DNA from: Bacillus sp. FJAT-27445
Lineage (GTDB): Bacteria; Bacillota; Bacilli; Bacillales; Cytobacillaceae
DNA: 64,000 nt
Assembly: GCF_001510665.1 (NCBI RefSeq)
Contig: NZ_LMTI01000004.1
Span: forward strand, 434,001 to 498,000
Reading direction: 5' to 3'
The notes below the pieces were generated by a model. The model did not search any database, was not told the DNA's origin, and saw only the letters and a list, made by a program, of their open reading frames with translations. Made by a program: the position numbers and the translations under genes. The first letter of the stretch is position 1. Each line of letters starts with the position of its first letter. Positions 46,203 to 55,844 of the stretch are shown piece by piece.

Positions 46203-46736
46203 ATGGAACAGACGGTTCAAACCATTTATTGGACGATATTTGAAAATGAAATTCAGCCTTTGCTTCTCGCGGCAACGGATAAGGGATTGTGCTATGCGGG
46301 AGCCCCTGGTAATGGCAACGAAGCATCCGAAGAACTTATCCAAAAACGCTATCCTTCTGCAAGGCTGATAAAGGATCAAGAGCCTTTGAATCCTTACATG
46401 GCTCAATTTGGGGAATACCTGAAAGGAAGCCGAACAGCATTTTCCCTTTGTTTGGATAGCGAGGGCACAGTGTTCCAGGAAAGCGTCTGGGTTGCGTTGC
46501 GGGAGATTCCTTATGGCAAAACAGTCTGCTACAGCGATATCGCTAATAAGATTGGCAAGCCAACCGCCGTCCGGGCAGTTGGGGCGGCAATTGGCGCCAA
46601 CCCCGTATTGATTGCTGTTCCATGCCACAGGGTAATTGGTAAGGATGGGAGCATGACGGGCTTCCGTGAAGGCTTGGAAATGAAGCAGTTCCTGCTCGAA
46701 TTGGAAAAGGTGAATACAGGTTTGGTACCATCATAG
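46203..46736 (+). CDS. ogt: Methylated-DNA-[protein]-cysteine methyltransferase
   Basis: A 177-residue suicide DNA repair enzyme. The acceptor cysteine is C141 in VPCHRVIG, and the helix-turn-helix block YGKTVCYSDIANKIGKPTAVRAVG is intact. It removes alkyl groups from O6 of guanine. AAGGGGG lies before ATG 46203, and the earlier in-frame ATG at 46197 overlaps it. It starts 31 bases after the glucosidase stop, possibly co-transcribed, though the functions are unrelated. Confidence 0.92.
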   Translation: MEQTVQTIYWTIFENEIQPLLLAATDKGLCYAGAPGNGNEASEELIQKRYPSARLIKDQEPLNPYMAQFGEYLKGSRTAFSLCLDSEGTVFQESVWVALREIPYGKTVCYSDIANKIGKPTAVRAVGAAIGANPVLIAVPCHRVIGKDGSMTGFREGLEMKQFLLELEKVNTGLVPS

Positions 46737-46740
46737 TAAA

Positions 46741-46773
46741 AAACAGGAACTCTCAAGGGGTTCCTGTTTTTTT
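46741..46773 (+). terminator. Intrinsic terminator
   Basis: Stem AAACAGGAAC / GTTCCTGTTT with loop TCTCAAGGG and T run. Confidence 0.85.
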
Positions 46774-46922
46774 AATGTGAGGTTAAGTCTTATGTAGGAA
46801 TGGTGAAAAGACTGTTTTCCCTCTAGGTCCCGAGACGTATAGAAAAATATGGCAAGGGGCTGTATTCCAAACTTCACATCTATATTAAGATGGGATTATA
46901 ACATTGGTTGGGGGAATTCAAT

Positions 46923-47639
46923 ATGAAAAAATTAATAATCGTTTTGTTGGTGGCCACCGTCCTCGGTTTCACGGCAAAGTATGCAATAGGTGCTATTTTT
47001 GGCGGAGGGAGTGAAAGAGACCTTCTTGTCGAAAAGGATAAGGCGAAAAGCCTTGAGGTTGAAATAAATATGGGTATTGGAAAGCTATCTGTTACAGGGG
47101 GCACGGATGAATGGCTTGAAGGAACGGTGCTTGAAAACAAGAGGTTAAAGCCTGTGGTTTCCTACAATCTATCTGGGAAAACAGGAAAAGTTACCATTGA
47201 ACAGAAAAAGAAAGGCTTCCTGAATTTCAGTTTAGGCAAGGATGACAACGACTGGAAGATTGCGTTAACAGAGGACATCCCGGTCGATTTGCGGGTAAAT
47301 GCTGGCGTATCCGATACCGAGCTTGATTTACGCGATATTGAACTCACAAATCTGGAGGTCGATGGGGGTGTGGGTGATATTGAAATAAACCTTGGTGGTG
47401 AGCGAAAGAAAGGCTTCCATACTAATCTGAACCTTGGTATTGGCAAAACGACAATCATAGTGCCGAAGGATATCGGCGTAAAAATTATTGCGGATAAAGG
47501 GATTGGAAGTGTAAACTTGGACGGATTTATCAAGAAGGGCAAAAATGTTTATGTAAACGAAGCATTCGAGGAATCAGGCACCGTTATTGTGGTAGATGCC
47601 AATATGGGCGTCGGAGAAGTCAATTTCAAACAAGAATAA
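46923..47639 (+). CDS. Toastrack-fold protein (LiaF/DUF4097-like), membrane-anchored
   Basis: A 238-residue protein with one N-terminal hydrophobic segment (LIIVLLVATVLGFTAKYAIG) and a beta-helical repeat domain with strands of the type GIGKLSVTGG, GVSDTELDLRD, GVGDIEINLGGE, GIGKTTIIVP, and a final GVGEVNF. This right-handed beta-strand ladder with repeated G-[VI]-G is typical of toastrack domains found in LiaF and cell-envelope stress proteins. It is expected to face the outside. ATG 46923 follows TTGGGGGAATT. No stress-response kinase genes are adjacent. Confidence 0.75.
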   Translation: MKKLIIVLLVATVLGFTAKYAIGAIFGGGSERDLLVEKDKAKSLEVEINMGIGKLSVTGGTDEWLEGTVLENKRLKPVVSYNLSGKTGKVTIEQKKKGFLNFSLGKDDNDWKIALTEDIPVDLRVNAGVSDTELDLRDIELTNLEVDGGVGDIEINLGGERKKGFHTNLNLGIGKTTIIVPKDIGVKIIADKGIGSVNLDGFIKKGKNVYVNEAFEESGTVIVVDANMGVGEVNFKQE

Positions 47640-47640
47640 T

Positions 47641-47674
47641 GAAAGGGCAGGCCATGGCACGGCCTGCCCTTTCT
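47641..47674. terminator. Strong terminator between converging genes
   Basis: Stem GAAAGGGCAGGCC / GGCCTGCCCTTTC with a six-base loop, between the toastrack gene and the converging SDR gene. Confidence 0.85.
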
Positions 47675-47681
47675 ATACATT

Positions 47682-48464
47682 TTATAAAAGTGACTCAGCC
47701 CCATCAATGTAAATCTCCGTGCCGGTAATATGGCTGGAGAGGGAAGACGCCAGAAAGAACACTAGATCGGCAACCTGCTCGGGCTTTCCTGAACCCTGTT
47801 CGAGCGGCTGGCTCCCTTCTGGGTATACAACTGGTATTTTAATTTCTTCAAGTTCATCTTCGGCAGGGAATGTATTTTTATCAATATTTGTTTCAATGGC
47901 GCCTGGGCAGATTGTATTGACCCTTATTTTATATTTCGCCAGCTCCAGTGCCGCCATTCTCCCGAAACCTGTCTGTCCGATTTTTGAGGTGCTGTAGGCG
48001 GAGAAGCCAAAATTTTTAAAGATCCTGTTTCCATTAATTGAGCTTGTGATTATGATGCTTCCCCCCTCCTTCTTCAAATGAGGTATAGCGTATTTGGCAG
48101 TAAGGAAGGTTCCTTTCAGGTTCGTTGTTATCGTTTCGTCCCAATCGTCCGGGTCTAGCGTTTCAATCGGTGCGATAACCCCGTTAATGCCGGCGTTTGC
48201 AAAGACGATATCCATTCTTCCAAACTCGACAATGGCTTTCTTGTACGCAGCTTCGACGTCCCCTGGCTTTGAGACATCGCACTCCAGCGTAATGGCGGTC
48301 CCTCCATTTTGTTGTATAAGTTCCCTTACCTCTTCCCCATTATCCGCTTTTACATCAACCAGCGCGATTTTTGCTCCTTCTTCGGCCAGCTTGATTGCCG
48401 CGGCGCGCCCGATTCCTGAGCTCGCTCCCGTTATGAATGCCGCCTTGCCTTCCAATAAACCCAT
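47682..48464 (-). CDS. SDR-family oxidoreductase
   Basis: A 260-residue classical short-chain dehydrogenase with TGASSGIG (residues 11-18), NAG (NAGINGV) and the catalytic Ser-Tyr-Lys set in the SAYSTSKIG region. The substrate is unknown; similar proteins are annotated as glucose 1-dehydrogenase or 3-oxoacyl-ACP reductase. The start was placed at 48464 because AAAGGAGGGG lies five bases upstream; the frame stays open for another 324 bases upstream but this part does not look coding. Monocistronic. Confidence 0.88.
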   Translation of the reverse strand: MGLLEGKAAFITGASSGIGRAAAIKLAEEGAKIALVDVKADNGEEVRELIQQNGGTAITLECDVSKPGDVEAAYKKAIVEFGRMDIVFANAGINGVIAPIETLDPDDWDETITTNLKGTFLTAKYAIPHLKKEGGSIIITSSINGNRIFKNFGFSAYSTSKIGQTGFGRMAALELAKYKIRVNTICPGAIETNIDKNTFPAEDELEEIKIPVVYPEGSQPLEQGSGKPEQVADLVFFLASSLSSHITGTEIYIDGAESLL

Positions 48465-48575
48465 TGCTGCCCCTCCTTTAAATAGTGCTGTACTCTTTCT
48501 TATCCCCATCTTTTCATGAAAGAAACATAGTTGAAACTCCATACAAAATATAGGAACCGTACAAATTGCCGGTTG

Positions 48576-48596
48576 CACATCCGATTTTCGGATGTG
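48576..48596. repeat. Perfect inverted repeat upstream of the sulfatase gene
   Basis: CACATCCG-ATTTT-CGGATGTG, eight-base arms, between the SDR and sulfatase genes. No T run follows, so an operator or small hairpin is more likely than a terminator. Confidence 0.4.
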
Positions 48597-48735
48597 GAAA
48601 CCTTGCCAATCCATTTTCGACATGAATAAAAGTCTGTAATCTAACTTGAATTGGCTGAGTATACTGTAAAAGCAGCCTGTACAAACAGAAAAAATTGGGC
48701 GGCAATACTGGCAAAGGGTGAGGGAAGTGGCTGAA

Positions 48736-50685
48736 ATGGCAAAAAGAGATAGCTTATTGCTATATTTTCTTTTTTCGTTGGTTTTCATGGAATTTATTTT
48801 CCGGGCAGGGCTGGGCGAATCAATTCAACTTAGGGATTTACTGCTATCAACCATATTTTTATTGGCGATTTCCATTTTTCTGTTTATCGTTGCGGGCTTT
48901 ATGGATGGAAGGACTGGCTTTGGCGTATCCTTCCTCATGATTGGTATCATTTCTTTCCTGTATCTCTCCCAGTTCATTTATTACAAATTTTTCAAGACCT
49001 TTTATACCGTATACTCGGCAGGAAATGGTGCTCAGATTGTTGAATTCTGGAAGGACATTGGCGTACTCGCCTGGTCAAATGCCTTCTGGCTCTTTATGCT
49101 GCTAATCCCGCTCATGCTTTTTCTTATCTTGGGACAGCGTTTTATCCTGTTTCAGAAACAGGACAAGTTCAACAGAGCTATGCTAATTTGCAGCTTTGTG
49201 CTCGTTCAGCTAGCTGGAATAGGCACGTTATTTGCAAGCGGGAAGGGTGTTAATTCCGCTTACGATCTTTATTATATGACCAGCATGCCGCTGCTATCGG
49301 TTGAACGGCTAGGACTTCTAACAACCATGAGGATCGATCTGCAGAGACAGGTTACAGGGTGGGAGCCCAAATTAGCGGTTTCGGCTAAAAAACCGCCTTC
49401 TATTGGAGGAGGAAGCCAAACCGGCAATCCAGATGGAGGCAATGCGGGGGCGGGGTACAATGCCATGGAAATTGATTTCGAAAAGCTCGCGGCAACCGAA
49501 CGGAACAATGAGTTGAAAGAAATGTACTCCTATTTCAACAAGGTTGAGCCCACTGAAAAAAATAAGCATACAGGAAAATTCAAGGGCTACAATCTTATCT
49601 TCATTACAGCGGAGAGCTTTTCACCCTATGCGGTACACAAGGAGATTACTCCGACATTGTATAAGCTGGTCCATGAAGGGTATAACTTCACCAATTTTTA
49701 CAACCCGGTTTGGGGCGTTAGTACGTCAGATGGTGAATATGTCGCCTGTACAGGGCTAATACCGAAAAGTGGTATTTGGAGCTTTAAGAAATCCAGCGTT
49801 AACTATCTCCCTTTTACAATGGGGAACCAGCTGAAAAAGCAGGATTATAAGACCATTGCCTACCACAACCACACCTTTTCCTATTATGGAAGGGATTTGT
49901 CCCATCCAAATATGGGTTATGAATATAAAGCCCTCGGCAAAGGCCTGGACGTAAAGGAAACCTGGCCGGAATCGGATTTGGAAATGATCGAAAAGACCGT
50001 TCCGGAGTTCATTGGGAATCAGCCTTTCCATGCCTACTACATGACGGTTAGCGGCCATATGCAATATACGTTTACCGGAAATTATATTGCCTGGAAAAAT
50101 AAAAAATATGTGCAGTCGATCCCGTATTCAAGCCAGGCCAAGGCTTATTTGGCAACCCAGATAGAACTTGACAGAGCTCTTGAAAAACTGCTGAACAAGC
50201 TGGAAGAGGCCGGGGCCGCGGAGAAAACGTTAATTGCGATGAGTGCGGACCACTATCCATATGGCCTAGCTTCTGAAACGATAAGCGAGCTGGCGGGGCA
50301 TAAAGTTGAGCAAACGTTTGAGTTATATAAAAGCCCATTTATCCTCTATGCAAAAGGAATGAAACCGGAAGTGATTAGTAAGCCTGCATCAAGCCTGGAT
50401 ATCATTCCTACTTTGTCAAACTTGCTCGGATTGGAATATGACTCAAGGCTGCTGATGGGAAGGGACATTTTTTCCCGCTCGGAGCCGCTTGTCATGTTTG
50501 TCGATAAAAGCTTTATCACTGAAAAGGGAAAGTACAACTCCGTCACAAGGGAATTTACTCCTTCCGGGGAAACGGATGTTGATCAAGACTATATCGACAT
50601 GGTTTCATCTGTAGTCCAAGGGAAATTCCATTATTCCGCAAAAATACTTGAAACTGATTTTTACAGGAAGGTGTTCAGCAAGTAA
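48736..50685 (+). CDS. LTA-synthase family membrane sulfatase
   Basis: A 649-residue protein with five N-terminal membrane segments (residues about 5-165) and an extracellular sulfatase/phosphoglycerol-transferase domain from about 275. The nucleophile threonine lies in NPVWGVSTSDGEYVA; other metal motifs are FITAESFSPYA, HNHTFSYYGRDLSHPNMG and SADHYPYG. It resembles LtaS/YvgJ-type enzymes that transfer or prime glycerol phosphate on lipoteichoic acid. ATG 48736 has a moderate GGGAAGTGG site; GTG 48718 is a less likely alternative. Confidence 0.88.
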   Translation: MAKRDSLLLYFLFSLVFMEFIFRAGLGESIQLRDLLLSTIFLLAISIFLFIVAGFMDGRTGFGVSFLMIGIISFLYLSQFIYYKFFKTFYTVYSAGNGAQIVEFWKDIGVLAWSNAFWLFMLLIPLMLFLILGQRFILFQKQDKFNRAMLICSFVLVQLAGIGTLFASGKGVNSAYDLYYMTSMPLLSVERLGLLTTMRIDLQRQVTGWEPKLAVSAKKPPSIGGGSQTGNPDGGNAGAGYNAMEIDFEKLAATERNNELKEMYSYFNKVEPTEKNKHTGKFKGYNLIFITAESFSPYAVHKEITPTLYKLVHEGYNFTNFYNPVWGVSTSDGEYVACTGLIPKSGIWSFKKSSVNYLPFTMGNQLKKQDYKTIAYHNHTFSYYGRDLSHPNMGYEYKALGKGLDVKETWPESDLEMIEKTVPEFIGNQPFHAYYMTVSGHMQYTFTGNYIAWKNKKYVQSIPYSSQAKAYLATQIELDRALEKLLNKLEEAGAAEKTLIAMSADHYPYGLASETISELAGHKVEQTFELYKSPFILYAKGMKPEVISKPASSLDIIPTLSNLLGLEYDSRLLMGRDIFSRSEPLVMFVDKSFITEKGKYNSVTREFTPSGETDVDQDYIDMVSSVVQGKFHYSAKILETDFYRKVFSK

Positions 50686-50856
50686 GGTGCTTACTACTTT
50701 TGGAGTAGGGAATAATCCTTTTTGATAAACTTGATACACCTAAATATGTATCTTGAAAAAATACCCATTCAAAACGTTTGCAACCTCCGTATAAGTTAAG
50801 TAGAAGCAAAGCCGAGGGCAATGTTTCCACATTACTTTTTTGAGGAGGGACCAAGC

Positions 50857-53800
50857 GTGAAGGGTAAATGGCTATCCGTTTTAGGCACGGCGGTTCTCGC
50901 GGGATCACTATTGGCGCCACTGGGATCGTTTGCAGGGAAGGTTGTGGGTCCGGTCGAAGAAGCAAACCTGATTGGCGGAAATACTTTAGAACAGCTTTAT
51001 GACTCGAGAAATGTACTGAATAAGGTCCTGCCCAGCCCGATTCAGTTGAAGGCTGCTGATGAATTGATTACAAGGGCGGGCTCGGGTACTAAGATACAAT
51101 GGAATTTAAAGTTTGGCACTCCTTCCATCATTACAAAGGAAAAAGGGTATCTTTCGGCTCCGGCGAGCGGAAATGCCGAAACGATTGCCCGCAATTGGCT
51201 TAAGGAAAACAGCGCGCTTTTTGGATTAACAGAAGTGGAAATCGATTCCCTGGCGGTTGTACGGAATTATAAATTGTCCGGGACCGGTCTTCAGCCCGTA
51301 ACCTTCCAGCAGACATTTGGCGGCCTCGAATCAGTCTTTGGAGGAAGGGTGATTGTTTCGGTAAACAAGAACGGGCAAATTTTATCAGTCACCTCAAACG
51401 CGACCCGTGCCAAAAATCAGGCGGTGGATTTCTCCCTAACTTCACTTGATGCTTTAAAAAAGGCGGCTGCTTTGTCAGTGCCATCCTTGCAGTTGTCTTT
51501 TAAATCCCTAAAACAGGAAAAAGGATGGGATGTTTTTGATGCGGGGAATGCCCTGCCGACTGTCCAAAGAGCCAAAAAGGGAGTTTTTATTAAAGGAGAA
51601 GAGGTGCGGCCGGCGTTCAGGGTCCTTTTTGTGGAAAAACTCGACAAGGCCTATGAAGTCATTATTGATGGAGCGACCGGAGAAAAGCTGTTCCAGCGTT
51701 CCCTTGTCCAACACCTTGATCCTTCTGGCGCTGTATTTGAAAATTATCCCGGCGCTCCAAAGGGAGGAACTCAAGTTTCAAAATCATTTAAAGGCGATCC
51801 AAAAGCCTCGCCGCTGGGATGGTTCCTTCCAGCCAATGACATCGGCATGACCACAATCGGCAACAATGCCAACACCTACGCGAACTGGAGCAATTTCCTT
51901 GCGCCTGTCGATCAGATTGTCCGCCCTGTAAGCCCGCTTGGACAATTCAATTACTTTTTCGCGAACGCCTGGCAGAAAACAAATGGGCAGACCGTTCCGC
52001 CATCTTATGCCCAGGATGTAAACAGTGCGGCGACCAGCCTCTTCTACCACCATAATTTGTTCCACGATTATTTTTATAATCTGGGATGGACGGAGCCTGC
52101 GGGCAACCTTCAAACATCGAATCTCGGAAAAGGCGGTGCTGATGGGGATGCCATCCTCGGCCTTGTGCAGGCTGGGGCCTTGTCAGGCGGTGAGCCCACG
52201 TATACAGGCCGGGACAATGCCTATATGCTGACACTGCCGGATGGCTTGCCCGCTTGGAGCGGAATGTTCCTTTGGGAACCGATAAAGGGTTCATTCCATG
52301 GGAATTATGCGGATGGCGATTATGATGCGGGTATTATCTATCATGAGTACAGCCATGCGCTTTCAAACAGGCTGGTTGCGGGCGGCGAATCGCTGAACAG
52401 CCATCAGGCCGGTTCGATGGGAGAAGCATGGGGAGACTGGTTTGGCATGCATTATCTCGCTATGAAAGGCCTCCAGGATAAACCTGTCGTTGGAGCCTAT
52501 GTGACTGGGAACACAGAGAGAGGAATTCGCGGCTGGGCCCTCGATGCCAACCCGCTGAATTACGGCGATATTGGTTTTGATGTCACCGGCCCGGAAGTCC
52601 ACGCCGACGGGGAAATCTGGGCGGGAATTCTATGGAGTGTCCGTGACAGCCTGATCCAAACTCTTGGAAAGGAAAAAGGCGGGCAAGTTATTGAACAGCT
52701 TGTTATGGACGCGATGCCGATTTCCGCACCGGACCCATCCATGGCCGATATGAGAACCGCAATCATCACAGCAGACTTTGAACGGTATGGCGGGGTACAC
52801 ACCGACCTCCTCTGGAGCGCTTTTGCAAAAAGAGGGCTAGGTGTCAGCGCGTTTTCAAATGGCGGTGACGATACTGACCCGGTTCCGGGCTTTGACCACC
52901 CTGCTAAAGTAAGGAATGGCCATTTTGCGGGAACGGTTATCAATGCGGCAACCGGAAAGCCGGTTGAAAATGCACGGATTATTATCGGACAATTTGAAGC
53001 CAGGACCAGTGCGGCCGCAGTGACAAGTGGAAAAGGCCAATTTGCGTTGCCAATGGTGGCGGGAACTTATGATGTTACAATCCAGGCCAAGGGCTTTGGG
53101 GCGAGAACCATAAAAAATATATCGGTAACGGCTGGCAAGGGCAGCACCCTTCGCTTTAATCTGGAACCGAATGCAGCTTCATCTTTTAACGGCGCGACGA
53201 TAATCGCTTCGAGCGAATCGGATAGCCATCCGGCAAAAAATGCAATCGATGACACGGAAGGAACGGTCTATGCCTCGGAAACGAAAGATTCCGGGTTTAC
53301 GTCAGCGGCATTGGTTGTAGACCTGGCCGGTGATAAGCCAGTCAGGATATCCCATTTAGAAGTTAGTGCGTTCAAGGATATCGCGCTTGGCCGTTTTTCA
53401 ACGTTAAAAGATTTCGAGATTCATACTTCCCTAGACGGACAGACCTGGACCAAAGTACTCGAGGACCAAATTGTTACAAGAAAACCAAGGCCTTCCGCGG
53501 GTGACCTCCACTACAAGGGAATGGATTTTAAATCACCTGTCGAAGCGAAATTTGTTAAGTTGATTGCCAAGTCGGCACAGGACGATAGCGCAAAATTTGT
53601 GCAGATAGCCGAACTTCAAGTATTCGGCCCTGGCAGGACAAAAATTGAACCTGTCACGCTTGAACCGGAGGAGCCATTTGTTGCTGAAGGGACCGTCAAG
53701 GCAGGAAACCCGGGAACAGGGATTGGAAGCCTTGCAGATCTCCCGTTATCCCTTGCTGTAACCGAGAATGAATTTGTTACGACCCAAAATCCTGAACCGT

Positions 53801-54069
53801 CAACCCAAGGGGCGGATGGCTATGTCATCACACTGCCTGATGGCTATGGCGATGGAATCCATACCTTTATCCTGGAGGGGCAGGGAGACCCGTCTATGTA
53901 CGACTTTGATGTTTATTTTTACAATAAAAAATTCGAGCAGATTGGTTCTGCGGCAAGTTCCGCTGCTAATGAAGCAGGAGTTGTGCCTGGCGGAACAAAA
54001 TACGTCTATGCCGGATTGTACACTGGGGCAAATATTCCATTCGTGATAACAGTCAAACAGCCGTATTAA
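50857..54069 (+). CDS. Secreted M36 (fungalysin-type) metallopeptidase, multidomain
   Basis: A 1070-residue exported protease. A signal peptide (WLSVLGTAVLAGSLLAPLGS) is followed by an FTP/PepSY-type propeptide (residues about 30-290). The M36 catalytic domain follows, with zinc motif HEYSH near residue 496 and GEAWGDW about 25 residues later. Then come a carboxypeptidase-regulatory-like beta domain (GTVINAATGKPVENARI), an F5/8 type C (discoidin) carbohydrate-binding domain and a C-terminal PPC-like domain. It should degrade extracellular protein. The start is GTG 50857 after GAGGAGGGACC. Likely matured by cleavage of the propeptide. Confidence 0.88.
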   Translation: MKGKWLSVLGTAVLAGSLLAPLGSFAGKVVGPVEEANLIGGNTLEQLYDSRNVLNKVLPSPIQLKAADELITRAGSGTKIQWNLKFGTPSIITKEKGYLSAPASGNAETIARNWLKENSALFGLTEVEIDSLAVVRNYKLSGTGLQPVTFQQTFGGLESVFGGRVIVSVNKNGQILSVTSNATRAKNQAVDFSLTSLDALKKAAALSVPSLQLSFKSLKQEKGWDVFDAGNALPTVQRAKKGVFIKGEEVRPAFRVLFVEKLDKAYEVIIDGATGEKLFQRSLVQHLDPSGAVFENYPGAPKGGTQVSKSFKGDPKASPLGWFLPANDIGMTTIGNNANTYANWSNFLAPVDQIVRPVSPLGQFNYFFANAWQKTNGQTVPPSYAQDVNSAATSLFYHHNLFHDYFYNLGWTEPAGNLQTSNLGKGGADGDAILGLVQAGALSGGEPTYTGRDNAYMLTLPDGLPAWSGMFLWEPIKGSFHGNYADGDYDAGIIYHEYSHALSNRLVAGGESLNSHQAGSMGEAWGDWFGMHYLAMKGLQDKPVVGAYVTGNTERGIRGWALDANPLNYGDIGFDVTGPEVHADGEIWAGILWSVRDSLIQTLGKEKGGQVIEQLVMDAMPISAPDPSMADMRTAIITADFERYGGVHTDLLWSAFAKRGLGVSAFSNGGDDTDPVPGFDHPAKVRNGHFAGTVINAATGKPVENARIIIGQFEARTSAAAVTSGKGQFALPMVAGTYDVTIQAKGFGARTIKNISVTAGKGSTLRFNLEPNAASSFNGATIIASSESDSHPAKNAIDDTEGTVYASETKDSGFTSAALVVDLAGDKPVRISHLEVSAFKDIALGRFSTLKDFEIHTSLDGQTWTKVLEDQIVTRKPRPSAGDLHYKGMDFKSPVEAKFVKLIAKSAQDDSAKFVQIAELQVFGPGRTKIEPVTLEPEEPFVAEGTVKAGNPGTGIGSLADLPLSLAVTENEFVTTQNPEPSTQGADGYVITLPDGYGDGIHTFILEGQGDPSMYDFDVYFYNKKFEQIGSAASSAANEAGVVPGGTKYVYAGLYTGANIPFVITVKQPY

Positions 54070-54106
54070 AGAAATGAAAAACAACATATTTGTATAGCAG
54101 GAGACG

Positions 54107-54155
54107 AGATGCCAAAGAAGCATAAAAATATGCTTTTTTGGCATCTTTTATTTTT
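54107..54155 (+). terminator. Intrinsic terminator after the M36 gene
   Basis: Stem GATGCCAAA-AAGCATA / TATGCTTTTTTGGCATC followed by TTTTA-TTTTT. Confidence 0.82.
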
Positions 54156-54317
54156 AAATTCATTTATCGACAAGGTGGCGTGGCATTAGGTAAAATGGGA
54201 GTAAATTGAACGAAATGTAAATTATTTCTGGACTAAGGGCGGTGCCTGGCACCTGGAATACAGTTCTTCATCCCTTGTACACAGGCCCCAAGCTTCAATT
54301 AATAGGAGGCAGGAACC

Positions 54318-55784
54318 ATGTCCAAAAGCTACCAGCTTTTCGGCAATACGAACGGATCCATTAATATTGATTCGGAAAAATTGGCGGACTTGTTTTTCAC
54401 CTGTACACCGGACGGCTTTGTAATTGTGGACATGGACAACCGCTTCATACGGGTAAATCCGATGTACACCGCCATTTTCGGTTATGAAGAACAAGAACTG
54501 TTGGGAAGGAAAATCGAGGATTTTGCCTATCCGGAACGCGACAGTGAGATTTTAGAGGAAGTGAAGCGGGGCAGGACATTTACTAATTTTAAATCAAAAG
54601 GCTACCATAAAAACGGCCATATTCTTGACATTGCCGTTTCGTTTTCGCCTTTTCTCGATTCAACAGGAGAAGTAGTTGCCGTTATAGGGATTTTCCGCGA
54701 CATTACCGAATCGAAAACCCTGGAAAGAGAGCTGAAGAAGAGCCGAGAGCTTTATAGGCTCATAACCGAAAATACAACCGATTTAATTAGTATTTTTACC
54801 AATACACGCAACAAGACCTTTTTATTCGCTTCGCCATCCCATGAAAAGTGGTTTGGGAGATCACCGGAGCAAATTGTGGGCAGGAGCCTTTACGATTTTA
54901 TCTCGGCTAAGGAGGCTGAGGGCTTCGAAACACTCCTTGACCGATACAAGAGGGATGGACAGCCAATTTTTTTTGAAAAAGAACTGGGAACGGTTAGCGG
55001 GGAAACTATATTCCTTGAATACAATATTTCCCCGATTTATAACGAAAAGGGAGAAATAGAGACCTTCCTGGCGGTCGCGCGAAATATTACGGACCGGGTC
55101 AGAAATGAAGCTGCCCTTAGAAATCTTGACAGGCTCTCAATTATTGGGCAGCTTGCTGCTGGCGTGGCTCACGAAATCAGGAACCCGCTCACGTCACTTA
55201 AAGGTTTTTCAAAACTGCTTCATGACGGTACATCACCGGATAAACAGCAGCAATACTTGGAGATTATCCAAAATGAACTTGAACGGATTGATATCATTGT
55301 CAATGAGTTCATGTCGCTTGCCAAGCCGCAGGCAATCCAGTTTAAAAAAGTGCCATTGATTTCGGTCATTGAAAGCACCATCAATATCCTCCAGCCGCAG
55401 GCACTGCTCCATAATGTCCAGATAAAGACGAATTATTCGGCTGAAAATATTGAACTGAGGTGCAACCCGAACCAGCTGAAGCAGGTTTTTGTAAACTTTC
55501 TTAAAAATGCTTTTGAAGCAATGCCGGATGGGGGCAATGTGTATATTAGTGTGGAAAAGGCCAAACCGGACAGGGCGGCCATTATTATTAAAGACCAAGG
55601 GATAGGGATTGATTCCGATATCATCAGATACCTTGGCACCCCGTTTTACACAACGAAGGATAAGGGGATTGGTCTTGGCCTGACTGTGAGCAATAAAATT
55701 ATTCAGGAGCATGGCGGTGAAATGAAAATTGACAGCCAGACCGGGATTGGCACGACAGTAAGCATTGAATTGGAATGCTTATAA
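54318..55784 (+). CDS. PAS-domain sensor histidine kinase (sporulation-kinase-like)
   Basis: A 488-residue soluble kinase without membrane segments. Two PAS domains lie at about 28-140 and 150-265. The dimerisation helix carries the phospho-accepting His in GVAHEIRNPLTSLKGFSKLL (about residue 285), and the HATPase domain has NLKNAFEAMPDGG-like N box, IKDQGIGID and GIGLGLTVS. The layout resembles B. subtilis KinA/KinE-type kinases that feed the Spo0A phosphorelay. No response regulator is adjacent, which fits an orphan kinase of that relay. AGGAGGCAGGAACC precedes ATG 54318. Confidence 0.88.
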   Translation: MSKSYQLFGNTNGSINIDSEKLADLFFTCTPDGFVIVDMDNRFIRVNPMYTAIFGYEEQELLGRKIEDFAYPERDSEILEEVKRGRTFTNFKSKGYHKNGHILDIAVSFSPFLDSTGEVVAVIGIFRDITESKTLERELKKSRELYRLITENTTDLISIFTNTRNKTFLFASPSHEKWFGRSPEQIVGRSLYDFISAKEAEGFETLLDRYKRDGQPIFFEKELGTVSGETIFLEYNISPIYNEKGEIETFLAVARNITDRVRNEAALRNLDRLSIIGQLAAGVAHEIRNPLTSLKGFSKLLHDGTSPDKQQQYLEIIQNELERIDIIVNEFMSLAKPQAIQFKKVPLISVIESTINILQPQALLHNVQIKTNYSAENIELRCNPNQLKQVFVNFLKNAFEAMPDGGNVYISVEKAKPDRAAIIIKDQGIGIDSDIIRYLGTPFYTTKDKGIGLGLTVSNKIIQEHGGEMKIDSQTGIGTTVSIELECL

Positions 55785-55788
55785 TCAG

Positions 55789-55824
55789 AAAAAGGCGCAT
55801 TGGAAAAATTCCATGCGCCTTTTA
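55789..55824. terminator. Bidirectional terminator
   Basis: Stem AAAAGGCGCATTGGAA / TTCCATGCGCCTTTT (one wobble) between the converging kinase and pepF genes, with T runs on both strands. Confidence 0.88.
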
Positions 55825-55844
55825 CTATGGGGTTGAGATAAATT

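Noticed and set aside
48520-48570. Possible ECF-sigma promoter (TGAAAC ... CGTA) before the sulfatase gene
   Set aside because: The spacer is about 20 bases, longer than the 16-17 of ECF promoters, so I do not report it.
48465-48788. Long N-terminal extension of the SDR gene
   Set aside because: AAAGGAGGGG and the classical TGASSGIG N-terminus fix the start at 48464; the extension has no family similarity and overlaps the start of the divergent sulfatase gene.
54241-54253. GGTGCC-T-GGCACC palindrome before the kinase gene
   Set aside because: Short motif that also occurs in many Bacillus intergenic regions; no support for a specific role.
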